Positions 46,371 to 55,306 of a stretch of DNA of 64,000 nucleotides are shown here, one piece after another. The first letter of the stretch is position 1, and each line of letters opens with the position of its first letter. The notes under the pieces were generated by a model that was given only the letters and a program-made list of their open reading frames with translations, had not been told where the DNA came from and ran no database searches. This DNA is from Cellulomonas wangsupingiae (lineage in GTDB: Bacteria; Actinomycetota; Actinomycetes; Actinomycetales; Cellulomonadaceae). The DNA lies in the NCBI RefSeq assembly GCF_024508275.1, contig NZ_CP101989.1, positions 2,604,001 through 2,668,000 on the forward strand, written 5' to 3'. The translations under genes and the position numbers were made by a program.

Positions 46371-47365
46371 GGCCGCCGGCCCACCGCCGCGAGCAGGGCG
46401 AGGTCGTGGTCCACCATCGCGTCGACGACGTCCGTGAAGCCCTTCGTGGGCTGCCAGCCCAGCACCTCACGTGCGTGGGTGGAGTCCCCCACCTGGAGCG
46501 ACGCCTCCGCCGGCCGGACGAACGCGGGGTCCGTCCGCACGTGCGCGGCCCAGTCGTCGATGCCGGCGCGCGCGAACGCCGCGCGCACGAAGTCCTCGAC
46601 GGTGTGCGCGACACCGGTGGCGATCACGTAGTCGTCCGGCACGTCGGCACGGACCGCGGCCACCATCGCCTCGACGTAGTCCGGCGCCCAGCCCCAGTCG
46701 CGCCGCACGTCCAGCGAGCCGAGCGTCAGCGTGCTGTCCAGGCCGGCGGCGATGCGCGCGGCACCCCGCGTGATCTTGCGGGTCACGAACGCCTCGGGCC
46801 GCCGCGGCGACTCGTGGTTGTAGAGCACGACGGCCGACGCGTGCAGACCGCGGGCACGGTAGACGCCCACCATGTGGTGGCCGTACGCCTTCGCGGCACC
46901 GTAGGGCGACCGCGGCCGGACCGGCGTGCGCTCGTCCTGCGGGGACGTCGGCGCCTCACCGAAGATCTCGGCGCTGGACGCCTGCACGAACCGCACCTGC
47001 CGGCCCGTGCGCTCCTGGAGCTGCCACGCGGCGTCGAGGAGGACGCCGACGGCGAGCCCGCTGACCAGGCCCGTCGCGACCGGCTGCGCCCAGGACTGGG
47101 CGACCGACGAGATGCCGCCGAGGTTGTAGACCTCGGTGGGGGCCACCTCGGCGACGACGGCGCTCAGGGCGTCGGCGTCACCGAGGTCCGCCTCGTGCTC
47201 CACGAGGCCCGGGACGACGGCCCGCAGGTCGTCGAGACCCGGGTCCTGCGTGCCGTCGTCCGACGGTCGCACCACCGCGTGGACCTCGAGGCCCGCCGCG
47301 GCGAGGCCCTGGCACAGGTAGTACCCGTCCTGACCGGTGGCACCGGTCACGAGTGCAGCGGGCAC
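46367..47365 (-). CDS. GDP-mannose 4,6-dehydratase paralogue (SDR family)
   Basis: The 332-residue SDR has the GMD-type glycine loop GATGQDGYYL (8-17), EVYNLGGISSVAQSW (78-92), QASSAEIFG (128-136) and Y155/K159 in RPRSPYGAAKAYGHHMVGVYR, NHESPRRPEAFVTRKI, and the DYVEAM segment. It is clearly homologous to the gene at 47369 but more diverged, so it may have a different GDP-sugar substrate or be a C-2 or C-3-modified variant. It is located between gmd and the large membrane protein in one operon. No fcl-type GDP-fucose synthase follows. Confidence 0.85.
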   Translation of the reverse strand: MPAALVTGATGQDGYYLCQGLAAAGLEVHAVVRPSDDGTQDPGLDDLRAVVPGLVEHEADLGDADALSAVVAEVAPTEVYNLGGISSVAQSWAQPVATGLVSGLAVGVLLDAAWQLQERTGRQVRFVQASSAEIFGEAPTSPQDERTPVRPRSPYGAAKAYGHHMVGVYRARGLHASAVVLYNHESPRRPEAFVTRKITRGAARIAAGLDSTLTLGSLDVRRDWGWAPDYVEAMVAAVRADVPDDYVIATGVAHTVEDFVRAAFARAGIDDWAAHVRTDPAFVRPAEASLQVGDSTHAREVLGWQPTKGFTDVVDAMVDHDLALLAAVGRRP

Positions 47366-47368
47366 GTC

Positions 47369-48355
<987 letters not shown>

Positions 48356-48392
48356 CAGGACCTAACTCGTCGGGTCGGCAAGGGTCGGCTCG

Positions 48393-48398
48393 ACTCTA
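48393..48398 (-). promoter_or_regulatory. -10 element of the gmd operon
   Basis: TAGAGT on the minus strand lies about 38 bases upstream of the gmd ATG, and about 42 bases from the divergent TAGACT of the plus-strand operon. Confidence 0.45.
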
Positions 48399-48439
48399 CC
48401 GGGTGGGCGTGCGGCGCGAGGACGCGCCATGCCCGGCAC

Positions 48440-48445
48440 TAGACT
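48440..48445 (+). promoter_or_regulatory. -10 element that argues for a GTG start at 48453
   Basis: TAGACT ends 7 bases before the GTG at 48453. It lies inside the coding part of the alternative ATG start at 48429, which makes the shorter, leaderless gene the better model. Confidence 0.45.
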
Positions 48446-48452
48446 CGCCGAC

Positions 48453-49118
48453 GTGCCCCGAGAGCCGTTCGTGTCGACCGCCGCACGCGCCGAGGACGTC
48501 GTCCTCCTGCGCACGCTCGGCCATCTGCCCGCCGTTCGTGTCGTGGAGGTGACGGCGGACGGTGCGCCGTCCGTCACCCGTTCGCTCGCGGCCCTCGGCT
48601 GGGAGGCGCGCGCCGTCGCGGCCGACGACGTCGACGCCGCCCTGGACGTCGACGCGCCGCCGCACGCGCTGGTCCTCGCGGAGGCGGCGGCAGCCGGCGT
48701 GGCACGGGCCCTGGCGGCCGGCGCCCGGCCGTGGCTGGTCGTCGTCGCCGGGACGGGTGACGGCGAGCCGGACGCGGCGCTCGTGGCGCTGGGGTACACG
48801 CCCGCCCTGTTCGACGGCGCGTCGTGGTGGTACGCCGCACCCGGGCGGACCGCGCTGCTGCTGCCCGGCGACGAGCCGTCCGGCACGTCCGCCGCGCCCG
48901 ACGACGACGCATCCGCGGCCGCCCTCGCCGAGGCGCAGGCGGAGGCCGCGTCCTGGCGGTCGCTCGCCGTCGACGGCTGGGCGCAGGCCGTGGCCGAGCT
49001 GGGACCCGGACGGCGCGGGACCGAGATCCAGCACGCCGAGGCCGAGGCGATGCGCGCGACGCTGTCGTGGCGGATCACCGCCCCGCTGCGCGCGGTGCGC
49101 GGGTGGATCCCCAGGTGA
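48453..49118 (+). CDS. Degenerate FkbM-like or glycosyltransferase-associated protein
   Basis: The 221-residue product looks like a worn methyltransferase fold: AEDVVLLRTLGHLPAVRVVEVTADGAPSVTRSLAALGWEARAVAADD keeps the strand-helix order of SAM-binding domains, but no glycine-rich SAM loop remains. After a charged linker, the end MRATLSWRITAPLRAVRGW is a tail common on glycosyltransferases and FkbM-type methyltransferases in surface-polysaccharide loci. An ATG at 48429 would add 8 residues. It overlaps the next gene (GTGA) and heads a three-gene operon. Function unknown. Confidence 0.6.
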   Translation: MPREPFVSTAARAEDVVLLRTLGHLPAVRVVEVTADGAPSVTRSLAALGWEARAVAADDVDAALDVDAPPHALVLAEAAAAGVARALAAGARPWLVVVAGTGDGEPDAALVALGYTPALFDGASWWYAAPGRTALLLPGDEPSGTSAAPDDDASAAALAEAQAEAASWRSLAVDGWAQAVAELGPGRRGTEIQHAEAEAMRATLSWRITAPLRAVRGWIPR

Positions 49119-50692
49119 GCGACGGGTCCACGCCCGCCGACGTCCTGCAGGCCCTGCACGCGCGCCTGCAGGCGGTGGCCGACGCCGTGGGGATGCCGAC
49201 CGGCCACCCGGACGGCGCGCTGCCCCCGGCCGGGGACGGCACCACGCGGCCCGCCGACGACGCGTTCGTCGTGGCACCCGCTTCGCCGGAGCGGGTCGGC
49301 GACCTCCTCGCCCACCTCGTCGACCGGGCGCGATCGCACCCCGACGCGTCGATGACCTGGCTCCTGCTCGTCGCGCTGACGGGCGCCTTCCCCACGTCCG
49401 AGGAGGTCCTCGACGCCCGCCGCCGGCTGGTCGCGGACACGCCCGGCGCGTCCGCCCGGTGGCTCCTGACGACCGCGCTCGCCCTCGCCACCGTGACGGA
49501 CTGCCTCGCCGGGATCGACATCGTGCACGACGGCGTGGTCGTCGACGTGGACTTCTCCGCCCGGCACGACCTGAACACGGGCATCCAGCGCGTCGTGCGC
49601 AGCACCGTGCCGCGGTGGGCGCGCGAGCACGAGCTCACGCTCGTCGCGTGGACCGGTACGGGCGCGATGCGGCGGCTCGACGACGCCGAGACCTCCCGGG
49701 TCCTGCGGTGGCGGGGCCCGATCGGTGTCCAGCCCCTGACGGCGCGCCCGCGCGTGGTCGTGGTGCCGTGGCGCAGCACGGTCGTGCTGCCCGAGGTCCC
49801 CGCCCCGCACCTGTGCCTCCCCCTCGCCGCCCTCGCCCAGCACTCCGGCAACGCCGTCTCGCTCGTCGGGTACGACGCGATCCCGGTGGTGAGCGCGGAC
49901 CTCATGCCGCCGGCCGAGCCCGAGCGCTTCGTGCGGTACCTCACCGTCGTCAAGCACGCCCGCCGGGTGGCCGCGATCAGCGCGTCGGCCGCCGAGGAGT
50001 TCCGCGGGTTCGTCGACATGCTGCCCGCCCAGGGCCTGACGGGCCCGGGCGTGGCGGCCTGCGACCTGCCGGTCGACGTGCCGGCCCGTCTGCCGGACGC
50101 CGTGACTCCCGAGGACGGGTTGCCCCAGGTCGTCGTGGTCGGCAGCCACGAGCCCCGCAAGAACCACCTGACGGTCCTGCACGCCGCGGAGGTGCTCTGG
50201 CGCGAGGGGCACCGGTTCCGCCTGCGGTTCATCGGTGGGTCGAGCTGGGCCTCGCGACCGTTCGACCGCGCGGTGCGGACCCTCGCCTCCCGCGGCCGCC
50301 CGGTCGAGGTGGGCCGCGCCGTCGGTGACGACGCCCTGTGGTCCGCGTACCGGACCGCGCGCTTCACCGTGTTCCCCTCCGTGCACGAGGGGTACGGGCT
50401 GCCGGTCGCGGAGTCCCTGGCGGTCGGCACGCCGGCGATCACCAGCAACTTCGGCTCGACGCGCGAGATCGGCCAGGACGGCGGCACGCTGCTGGTCGAC
50501 CCGCGCGACGACGACGCCGTGACGGACGCGATGCGCCGGCTCCTGGTCGACGACGCGCTGCACGCGCGCCTCGTCGAGGAGGCGCGCTCGCGCCGGCGCC
50601 GCACCTGGGACGACTACGCCCGCGACTCCTGGGCGGCGCTGGTCGCCGGGGACGTCCCGAGCACCGCCACGACCGACGAGGACACGCCATGA
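49115..50692 (+). CDS. GT4 glycosyltransferase with N-terminal extension (paralogue 1)
   Basis: The 525-residue product has a non-catalytic head of about 140 residues (helical, Ala/Leu-rich), then DFSARHDLNTGIQRVVRSTVPRWA, a GT-B N-domain, GSHEPRKNHLTVLHAAEVLW and FIGGSSWASRPF, and the E-x7-E site VHEGYGLPVAESLAVGTPAITS. The TGIQRV motif and head are shared with the next gene, so the two arose by duplication. GTG at 49115 and the stop at 50692 both overlap neighbours by 4 bases. Donor and acceptor unknown; processive or alternate-linkage pairing is possible. Confidence 0.88.
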   Translation: MSDGSTPADVLQALHARLQAVADAVGMPTGHPDGALPPAGDGTTRPADDAFVVAPASPERVGDLLAHLVDRARSHPDASMTWLLLVALTGAFPTSEEVLDARRRLVADTPGASARWLLTTALALATVTDCLAGIDIVHDGVVVDVDFSARHDLNTGIQRVVRSTVPRWAREHELTLVAWTGTGAMRRLDDAETSRVLRWRGPIGVQPLTARPRVVVVPWRSTVVLPEVPAPHLCLPLAALAQHSGNAVSLVGYDAIPVVSADLMPPAEPERFVRYLTVVKHARRVAAISASAAEEFRGFVDMLPAQGLTGPGVAACDLPVDVPARLPDAVTPEDGLPQVVVVGSHEPRKNHLTVLHAAEVLWREGHRFRLRFIGGSSWASRPFDRAVRTLASRGRPVEVGRAVGDDALWSAYRTARFTVFPSVHEGYGLPVAESLAVGTPAITSNFGSTREIGQDGGTLLVDPRDDDAVTDAMRRLLVDDALHARLVEEARSRRRRTWDDYARDSWAALVAGDVPSTATTDEDTP

Positions 50693-52233
50693 GCACCGAG
50701 GCCGAGGTCCGCCGGGCGGTCCGCGCGCTCACCGGCGGCAGCCCTGCCGCGACGGGTGCGCGGGCGCGGCTCGCGACCGTCGTCAGGACGCTGTCGGGCC
50801 AGGAGCCGCCCACGGACCCGCGGGGACTGGTCGCGTCGTTCGACGACCTGCTCGCCGGCGCCGCCCCCGACGCCACCTGGCTCACCCTGGCGGTGCTGCA
50901 GGGCGCGATGCCGCGCGACGCCGAGGTGCTGGCCCACGTCCGTGCCGTGGCCCTGGACGGGCCGCTCACCGGGTTCGCGGACGTGCTGGCCGGACCACGT
51001 GCCCCGTGGCGGCGCGCCGTCGCGGGACGCGACGTCGAGGTCCTGTCGGACGTCGTCCTGGTCGACCTGGCCCACACCTCGCGCACGTCCCTCGCGACGG
51101 GGATCCAGCGGGTGGCGCGCCAGACGGCACGTCGGTGGGCGGACGCCCACGACGTGGTCCTCGTGGGGTGGACGGCCGACGGCCGCGCACTGCGGCGCCT
51201 GACGCCCGACGAGGTGCGCGTCGCACTGCACGGCGGGCCGGTCCCCTCGCGCGCCCTGGCCACGGACCGCGTCGTCCTGCCGTGGCGGGCGACCTACGTC
51301 CTGCCCGAGCTCGCGACGGAGCAGGAGCGCACCGAGCGCATCCTCGCCCTGGCCCGCTGGTCGGGCTCGCGCACCGGGGTGGTCGGCTTCGACTGCGTGC
51401 CGATCACCAGCGCCGAGACCATCGGCACCGGCATGGGCGCGGCGTTCGCGCAGAACCTCGCCGCGGTCCGGCACATGGACCGCGTCGCGACGATCTCGCA
51501 CGCGGCGGCAGGCGAGTACCGCGGCTGGCGCCGGATGCTGACGGGTGCCGGGCTGGACGGCCCCGAGATCGCGCCCGTGGTGCTCCCGGTGGAGGCGCAG
51601 CCCGCCTCCGCGGAGGACGTGCGTCGCGCGCGTTCCCGGTTCGCCGCCGACGGCCTGCCGGTGGCGCTGTGCGTCGGCAGCCACGAGCCCCGCAAGAACC
51701 ACCTCGCGGTCCTCCAGGCCGCCGAGCTCGCCTGGCGGTCGGGCAGCCGCTTCCGCCTGCTCTTCGTCGGGGGCAACGCCTGGGGGTCGCAGACGTTCGA
51801 GCGCAGGCTCAAGGAGCTGGCGGCGGCCGGCCGGCCCGTCTCGGCGGTCTCGGCCCTCTCCGACGACGAGCTGTGGGCGCTGTACGCGCTGGCCCGCTTC
51901 GTGGTCTTCCCGTCGCTCAACGAGGGGTTCGGGCTGCCCGTCGCCGAGGCGATCGCGACGGGCACGCCCGTGCTGACGTCGGACTTCGGGAGCATGCGGG
52001 AGATCGCCGAGGGTCGCGGCGGCCTGCTCGTGGACCCGCGGGACGACGTCGCGCTCGCGCGGGGCCTGCGCCGGCTCGCCGACGACGACGAGCTGCTCGC
52101 CTCCCTGACGGCCGAGGCGGTCGCGTCCCCGGCCCGGACCTGGGACGAGTACGCCGCGCAGACGTGGGACTACCTCGTCGCCGGCACCGCCGCGGGCACC
52201 ACGACCGGGGCCGTCGGCACCGCACGCGGCTGA
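50689..52233 (+). CDS. GT4 glycosyltransferase with N-terminal extension (paralogue 2)
   Basis: The 514-residue product repeats its neighbour's plan: a helical head (about 1-125: SFDDLLAGAAPDATWLTLAVLQGAMPRDAEVLAHVRA-type region), SLATGIQRVARQTARRWADAHDVVLVGWT, CVGSHEPRKNHLAVLQAAELAWRSG, FVGGNAWGSQTF, and the donor site LNEGFGLPVAEAIATGTPVLTS. The C terminus TWDEYAAQTWDYLVAGTAAG aligns with TWDDYARDSWAALVAGD of paralogue 1, so its last 20 codons are genuine even though they overlap the 3' end of the opposite gene by 64 bases. Confidence 0.88.
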   Translation: MSTEAEVRRAVRALTGGSPAATGARARLATVVRTLSGQEPPTDPRGLVASFDDLLAGAAPDATWLTLAVLQGAMPRDAEVLAHVRAVALDGPLTGFADVLAGPRAPWRRAVAGRDVEVLSDVVLVDLAHTSRTSLATGIQRVARQTARRWADAHDVVLVGWTADGRALRRLTPDEVRVALHGGPVPSRALATDRVVLPWRATYVLPELATEQERTERILALARWSGSRTGVVGFDCVPITSAETIGTGMGAAFAQNLAAVRHMDRVATISHAAAGEYRGWRRMLTGAGLDGPEIAPVVLPVEAQPASAEDVRRARSRFAADGLPVALCVGSHEPRKNHLAVLQAAELAWRSGSRFRLLFVGGNAWGSQTFERRLKELAAAGRPVSAVSALSDDELWALYALARFVVFPSLNEGFGLPVAEAIATGTPVLTSDFGSMREIAEGRGGLLVDPRDDVALARGLRRLADDDELLASLTAEAVASPARTWDEYAAQTWDYLVAGTAAGTTTGAVGTARG

Positions 52234-53237
52234 GGGACCGGCGGCGGGGCCTGGGCGCCACCGGCACGGGCAACGGCGCCGGCGCCGAGGCCGGCCGCGA
52301 GGTCACGCATGGTCGCGTGGACGCCGACGACCAGCGGGGTCACCGGACGGCGGTCGAGCTCCGGCCACACCACCGATCGCAGCCGCAGGTCCCGCACCTG
52401 GCCCGACGACGCGGGCGATGGGGCCACGAGGATGCGCGCATGGCGGCGCGACAGCCGCCGCACCTCCCCGACCAGCGACGCGATCGAGTCGGCGCGCTGC
52501 GACGCGAGGATCTTGGTGAGGACCTGCCCGGGTGCCACGACCTCCGGCAGCCGCTCGAGCCCGTCCACGACGAGCGCTGCGGCGTCGTCGACGAAGAGGT
52601 AGTCACGCAGCGTGTCGAGCGAGACGTACACGCCCACGGGCCGGCCGGTGAGCTGGCTGCGGCACAGCTGGGAGACGAGGCCCTGGGGCTTCGCGAGGTT
52701 CTGACCGGGTCCGTAGAGGTTCGACAGACGCCCGGTGAGCACGCGCGCACCGCCCTGCGTCGCGAGACGCGCGACGACCTGCTCGGTGGCGAGCTTCGCG
52801 CGGCCGTAGGCCGCCAGGGGCACCGGCACCGTCCGCTCGGTGAACGGCGGGCCGGACGAGCCGGCGTACACACCGCCCGCGGAGGACGCCAGGAACACGC
52901 GGGCCTGCGTCAGGCCGCCCGGTCCGGCTCGGTCGAGCAGCGCGTCGACCACGCTCTCGATCGTCGCCACCTCACGACCGAGCGCGTCGCCCTGGCTCGA
53001 CGTCACGCCCGCTCCCGCACACCACACGAGGTACCACGGACCGCTGCCGGCCCGGGCCCGGACGGCGTCGACGGCGTCGGCGACGACAGGGGCGACCTCG
53101 GCCGGGTCGTGCCACGGGACGGCGCACCGGTCCACGTCCCAGCCGGTGCGCGCGGCCCGCGCGAGGACGGCGCGACCCAGCAGGCCGCCGCCGCCGACCA
53201 CGAGTGCCGGCGGACCATCGACCCGCTGCGCGTTCAC
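52170..53237 (-). CDS. NAD-dependent epimerase/dehydratase-family protein
   Basis: The 355-residue extended SDR has ALVVGGGGLLGRAVLARA (11-28) as nucleotide loop, VFLASSAGGVYAGSSG, the YGRAKLATEQVVARL Tyr-x3-Lys pair, RLSNLYGPGQNLAKPQGLVSQL and LRDYLFVDDAAALVVDGL. It may act on a nucleotide sugar as reductase or epimerase; it could supply the step after a GMD, but that is a guess. GTG at 53237 overlaps the GT2 stop (GTGA). The last 60 residues are Pro/Ala/Val-rich, and the TAG stop lies 64 bases inside the convergent glycosyltransferase gene. Confidence 0.8.
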   Translation of the reverse strand: MNAQRVDGPPALVVGGGGLLGRAVLARAARTGWDVDRCAVPWHDPAEVAPVVADAVDAVRARAGSGPWYLVWCAGAGVTSSQGDALGREVATIESVVDALLDRAGPGGLTQARVFLASSAGGVYAGSSGPPFTERTVPVPLAAYGRAKLATEQVVARLATQGGARVLTGRLSNLYGPGQNLAKPQGLVSQLCRSQLTGRPVGVYVSLDTLRDYLFVDDAAALVVDGLERLPEVVAPGQVLTKILASQRADSIASLVGEVRRLSRRHARILVAPSPASSGQVRDLRLRSVVWPELDRRPVTPLVVGVHATMRDLAAGLGAGAVARAGGAQAPPPVPQPRAVPTAPVVVPAAVPATR

Positions 53238-54244
53238 CGCCCGCGCCCTCCCCGTCCGAGCGGCCCGTCGGCCGGGTCGCTCACGATGAGGTAGGAAGGG
53301 CGCCCCATGGCCATGTTGACGGCCACGCCCACGTACTCGGCCACGATCCCGAGGGAGAACAGCACCGCGCCGCTCGTGAGCAGGACGGCGACGACGGTCG
53401 ACGACCAGCCCTCGGGCGTGTCGCCGCCCGTCAGGGACGAGACGACGACGAACAGCGCGAGGAGCACGCCCAGCACGCCGAACACCACACCGAGGACGCT
53501 CACGAACCGCAGGCCGCGCGTGCCGCTCGTCAGGACCATGCGCCAGAAGTGCGACAGCAAGGTGCGCAGGCGGTAGCCCGAGGGCCGGTCCTCGGTCCGC
53601 AGCACCACCGGACAGGTGGCGACGTCGCCGACGACCCATCCGAGTGCGACGTCGAGGTAGACACCCGAGCCCGCGTACGCCGCGACGCTGCGGCCGAGCT
53701 CACCCAGCACCAGGCGGTAGCTCTGGAAGTCCCTGCTCTGCCGTCCGCCGGTCAGGGCGTCGGTGAGCCGCTTGGCGCCCCGGGACGCCGCGTTGCGCAG
53801 CGCGCCGTGCGGCGGCGGGTTGGTCGGCCGGGCGTACACGAGGGACGCGCGCTCCCGCATCGCGACGTCCAGGAGGTCACCGATGGACGCCGGGTCGTGC
53901 TGACCGTCCTCGTCCATCGTCACGATCCAGTCCCCACCCGCGGACGCCATCCCGGCCAGGGTCGCGGCGTGCTGCCCGTAGTTGCGGCTCAGCCACACCG
54001 GGCGGACGACGTGCGACGTGGCCGCGAGCTTGCGGATCACGTCCTCGGAGCCGTCCGGCCCGTGGTCGTGCACGAGGAGCACCTCGCTCACGACGGCGCG
54101 GTGGCCGTCGGACGTCTCGAAGGGCGCGGACCACGCCTCGATCTCCGCGAGAAGACCCGGCAGGGTGCGCTCCCCCTGGTACACGGGAACCACGACCGAG
54201 ATGCGGTGGGGGGCCGCGTCAGGGGGGACGGGGAGCGACGACAC
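53234..54244 (-). CDS. GT2 glycosyltransferase with two C-terminal membrane helices (GtrB/ArnC-like)
   Basis: GtrB-type enzymes transfer a sugar to undecaprenyl phosphate at the inner face. The 336-residue product has ISVVVPVYQGERTLPGLL, LLVHDHGPDGS, SRNYGQHAATLAGMASAGGDWIVTMDEDGQHDP (catalytic DEDGQHD), SRDFQSYRLV, SGVYLDVALGWVVGDVATCPV, and two helices at about 240-262 and 279-302 (VLGVVFGVLGVLLALFVVVSSL; VVAVLLTSGAVLFSLGIVAEYVG). The GTG at 54244 is 6 bases after a TATAGT box and lacks a ribosome site, so a leaderless transcript sets this start. Confidence 0.88.
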   Translation of the reverse strand: MSSLPVPPDAAPHRISVVVPVYQGERTLPGLLAEIEAWSAPFETSDGHRAVVSEVLLVHDHGPDGSEDVIRKLAATSHVVRPVWLSRNYGQHAATLAGMASAGGDWIVTMDEDGQHDPASIGDLLDVAMRERASLVYARPTNPPPHGALRNAASRGAKRLTDALTGGRQSRDFQSYRLVLGELGRSVAAYAGSGVYLDVALGWVVGDVATCPVVLRTEDRPSGYRLRTLLSHFWRMVLTSGTRGLRFVSVLGVVFGVLGVLLALFVVVSSLTGGDTPEGWSSTVVAVLLTSGAVLFSLGIVAEYVGVAVNMAMGRPSYLIVSDPADGPLGRGGRGR

Positions 54245-54250
54245 GGGAAG

Positions 54251-54256
54251 ACTATA
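54251..54256 (-). promoter_or_regulatory. -10 element for a leaderless transcript
   Basis: TATAGT on the minus strand ends 6 bases before the GTG at 54244. It is the core of the 10-bp palindrome GACTATAGTC (54250-54259), so an identical -10 also faces the plus-strand GT2 gene. Confidence 0.5.
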
Positions 54257-54362
54257 GTCAGGCGTTCGTATCGGCCCTGACCCCCCACGCACGGACGGAT
54301 CTGCGAGTGAGCACGCCCCACCCCGGTCGCCGACCGGCCACCACCTGCCCGCCGGTGACCCC

Positions 54363-55214
54363 GTGAGCCGCGTGTCGGTCGTGGTCCCCGCGTACCGGAA
54401 CGCCGAGCACGTCGGCGCCACGCTGGACTCGATCCTCGCCCAGACCTACGACGACTTCGACGTCGTGGTCGCGGACCACGGGTCCGACGACGGCACCTGG
54501 GAGGTCCTGGAACCGTACGCGGACGACCCCCGGGTGACGCTCCGCCGGACGCCCGCGGGCGGCGGCGCCCGCCGCAACTGGGACGCGGTGAGCCAGGCCG
54601 CCGGCGGTGAGCTCCTCAAGCTCGTCTGCGGGGACGACCTGCTGCACCCCCGCGCGCTGGAGCGCCAGGTCGCGGCGCTCGACGCCGCCGGCCCCGGCGC
54701 GACGGTCGTCGCGTGCCGCCGCGACCTCGTGGACGCCCGCGGTGAGGTCTTCCTGCGGGGCCGAGGGCTGGCCGGCATGCGCGGCCGGGTCGACGGGCGG
54801 CGCGCCCTGCGCACGGCCGTGCGCAGCGGCGGCAACCCGCTGGGAGAGCCCGCGTGCGTCCTGCTGCGCCGTGACGCCCTCGCGAGCGCCGGCTGGTGGG
54901 ACGACTCCCAGCCCTACTACATCGACCTCGGGACCTACGCGCACCTGCTGCTGCGTGGCGACCTCGTCGCGGTGGACGAGACGCTCGCGTCGTTCCGCGT
55001 CAGCGCGTCACAGTGGAGCGTGCGGCTCGCGGCCGAGCAGCACGCCCAGGCCAGGGCGTTCAACGCCCGCATGCACGCGCTCGCCCCGGAGGCGGTGCGC
55101 GAGGTCGACGTGCGCGTCGGCGACGTGCGGGCCGGCGTGGCCGCGCTGCAGCGACGCGTGGCCTACGCCGTCCTGGGCAGGCGCATGACGGCGCGCCCCG
55201 CGGCCGCCGGCTGA
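54363..55214 (+). CDS. GT2 glycosyltransferase
   Basis: The 283-residue product has the classic GT-A opening VSVVVPAYRNAEHVGATLDSILAQTYDDFDVVVADHGSDDGTWEVL split over residues 4-48, LLKLVCGDDLLHPRALERQ (DD metal site), and YYIDLGTYAHLLLRGDLVAVDETLASFRVS near 180-210, which follows GEPACVLLRRDALASAGWW. No membrane helices. GTG at 54363 directly abuts the conserved strand. Single-gene operon facing the hemagglutinin-like gene, with tandem repeats between the two stops. Sugar specificity unknown. Confidence 0.88.
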   Translation: MSRVSVVVPAYRNAEHVGATLDSILAQTYDDFDVVVADHGSDDGTWEVLEPYADDPRVTLRRTPAGGGARRNWDAVSQAAGGELLKLVCGDDLLHPRALERQVAALDAAGPGATVVACRRDLVDARGEVFLRGRGLAGMRGRVDGRRALRTAVRSGGNPLGEPACVLLRRDALASAGWWDDSQPYYIDLGTYAHLLLRGDLVAVDETLASFRVSASQWSVRLAAEQHAQARAFNARMHALAPEAVREVDVRVGDVRAGVAALQRRVAYAVLGRRMTARPAAAG

Positions 55215-55221
55215 GCGGTCG

Positions 55222-55306
55222 GCGCCGTCGGCGCAGCGCGCCGCGCCGTCAGCACACGGCGCCGTCAGCACACCGCGCCGTCAGCGCACCGCGCCGTCAG
55301 CGCACC
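55222..55306. repeat. Tandem 16-bp repeats between convergent genes
   Basis: Five units near GCGCCGTCAGCRCACC occur at 55222, 55243, 55259, 55275 and 55291. The last four are contiguous and differ at only two positions; the first is more diverged and set off by 5 bases. The last unit contains the stop codon of the minus-strand gene (TCA at 55297-55299), and each of the other near-perfect units has the same TCA in place. Confidence 0.85.

Noticed and set aside
46367..47365. GDP-L-fucose synthase or Rmd reductase
   Set aside because: The GATGQDG loop, QASSAEIFG and NHESPRR motifs are those of the dehydratase, not of the reductase families.
48429..48452. ATG at 48429 as the start of the FkbM-like gene
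   Set aside because: A good -10 box (TAGACT) lies within this stretch at leaderless distance from the GTG at 48453; the longer form cannot be excluded.
55222..55306. CRISPR array
   Set aside because: Units are contiguous 16-mers without spacers, and no cas genes are present.
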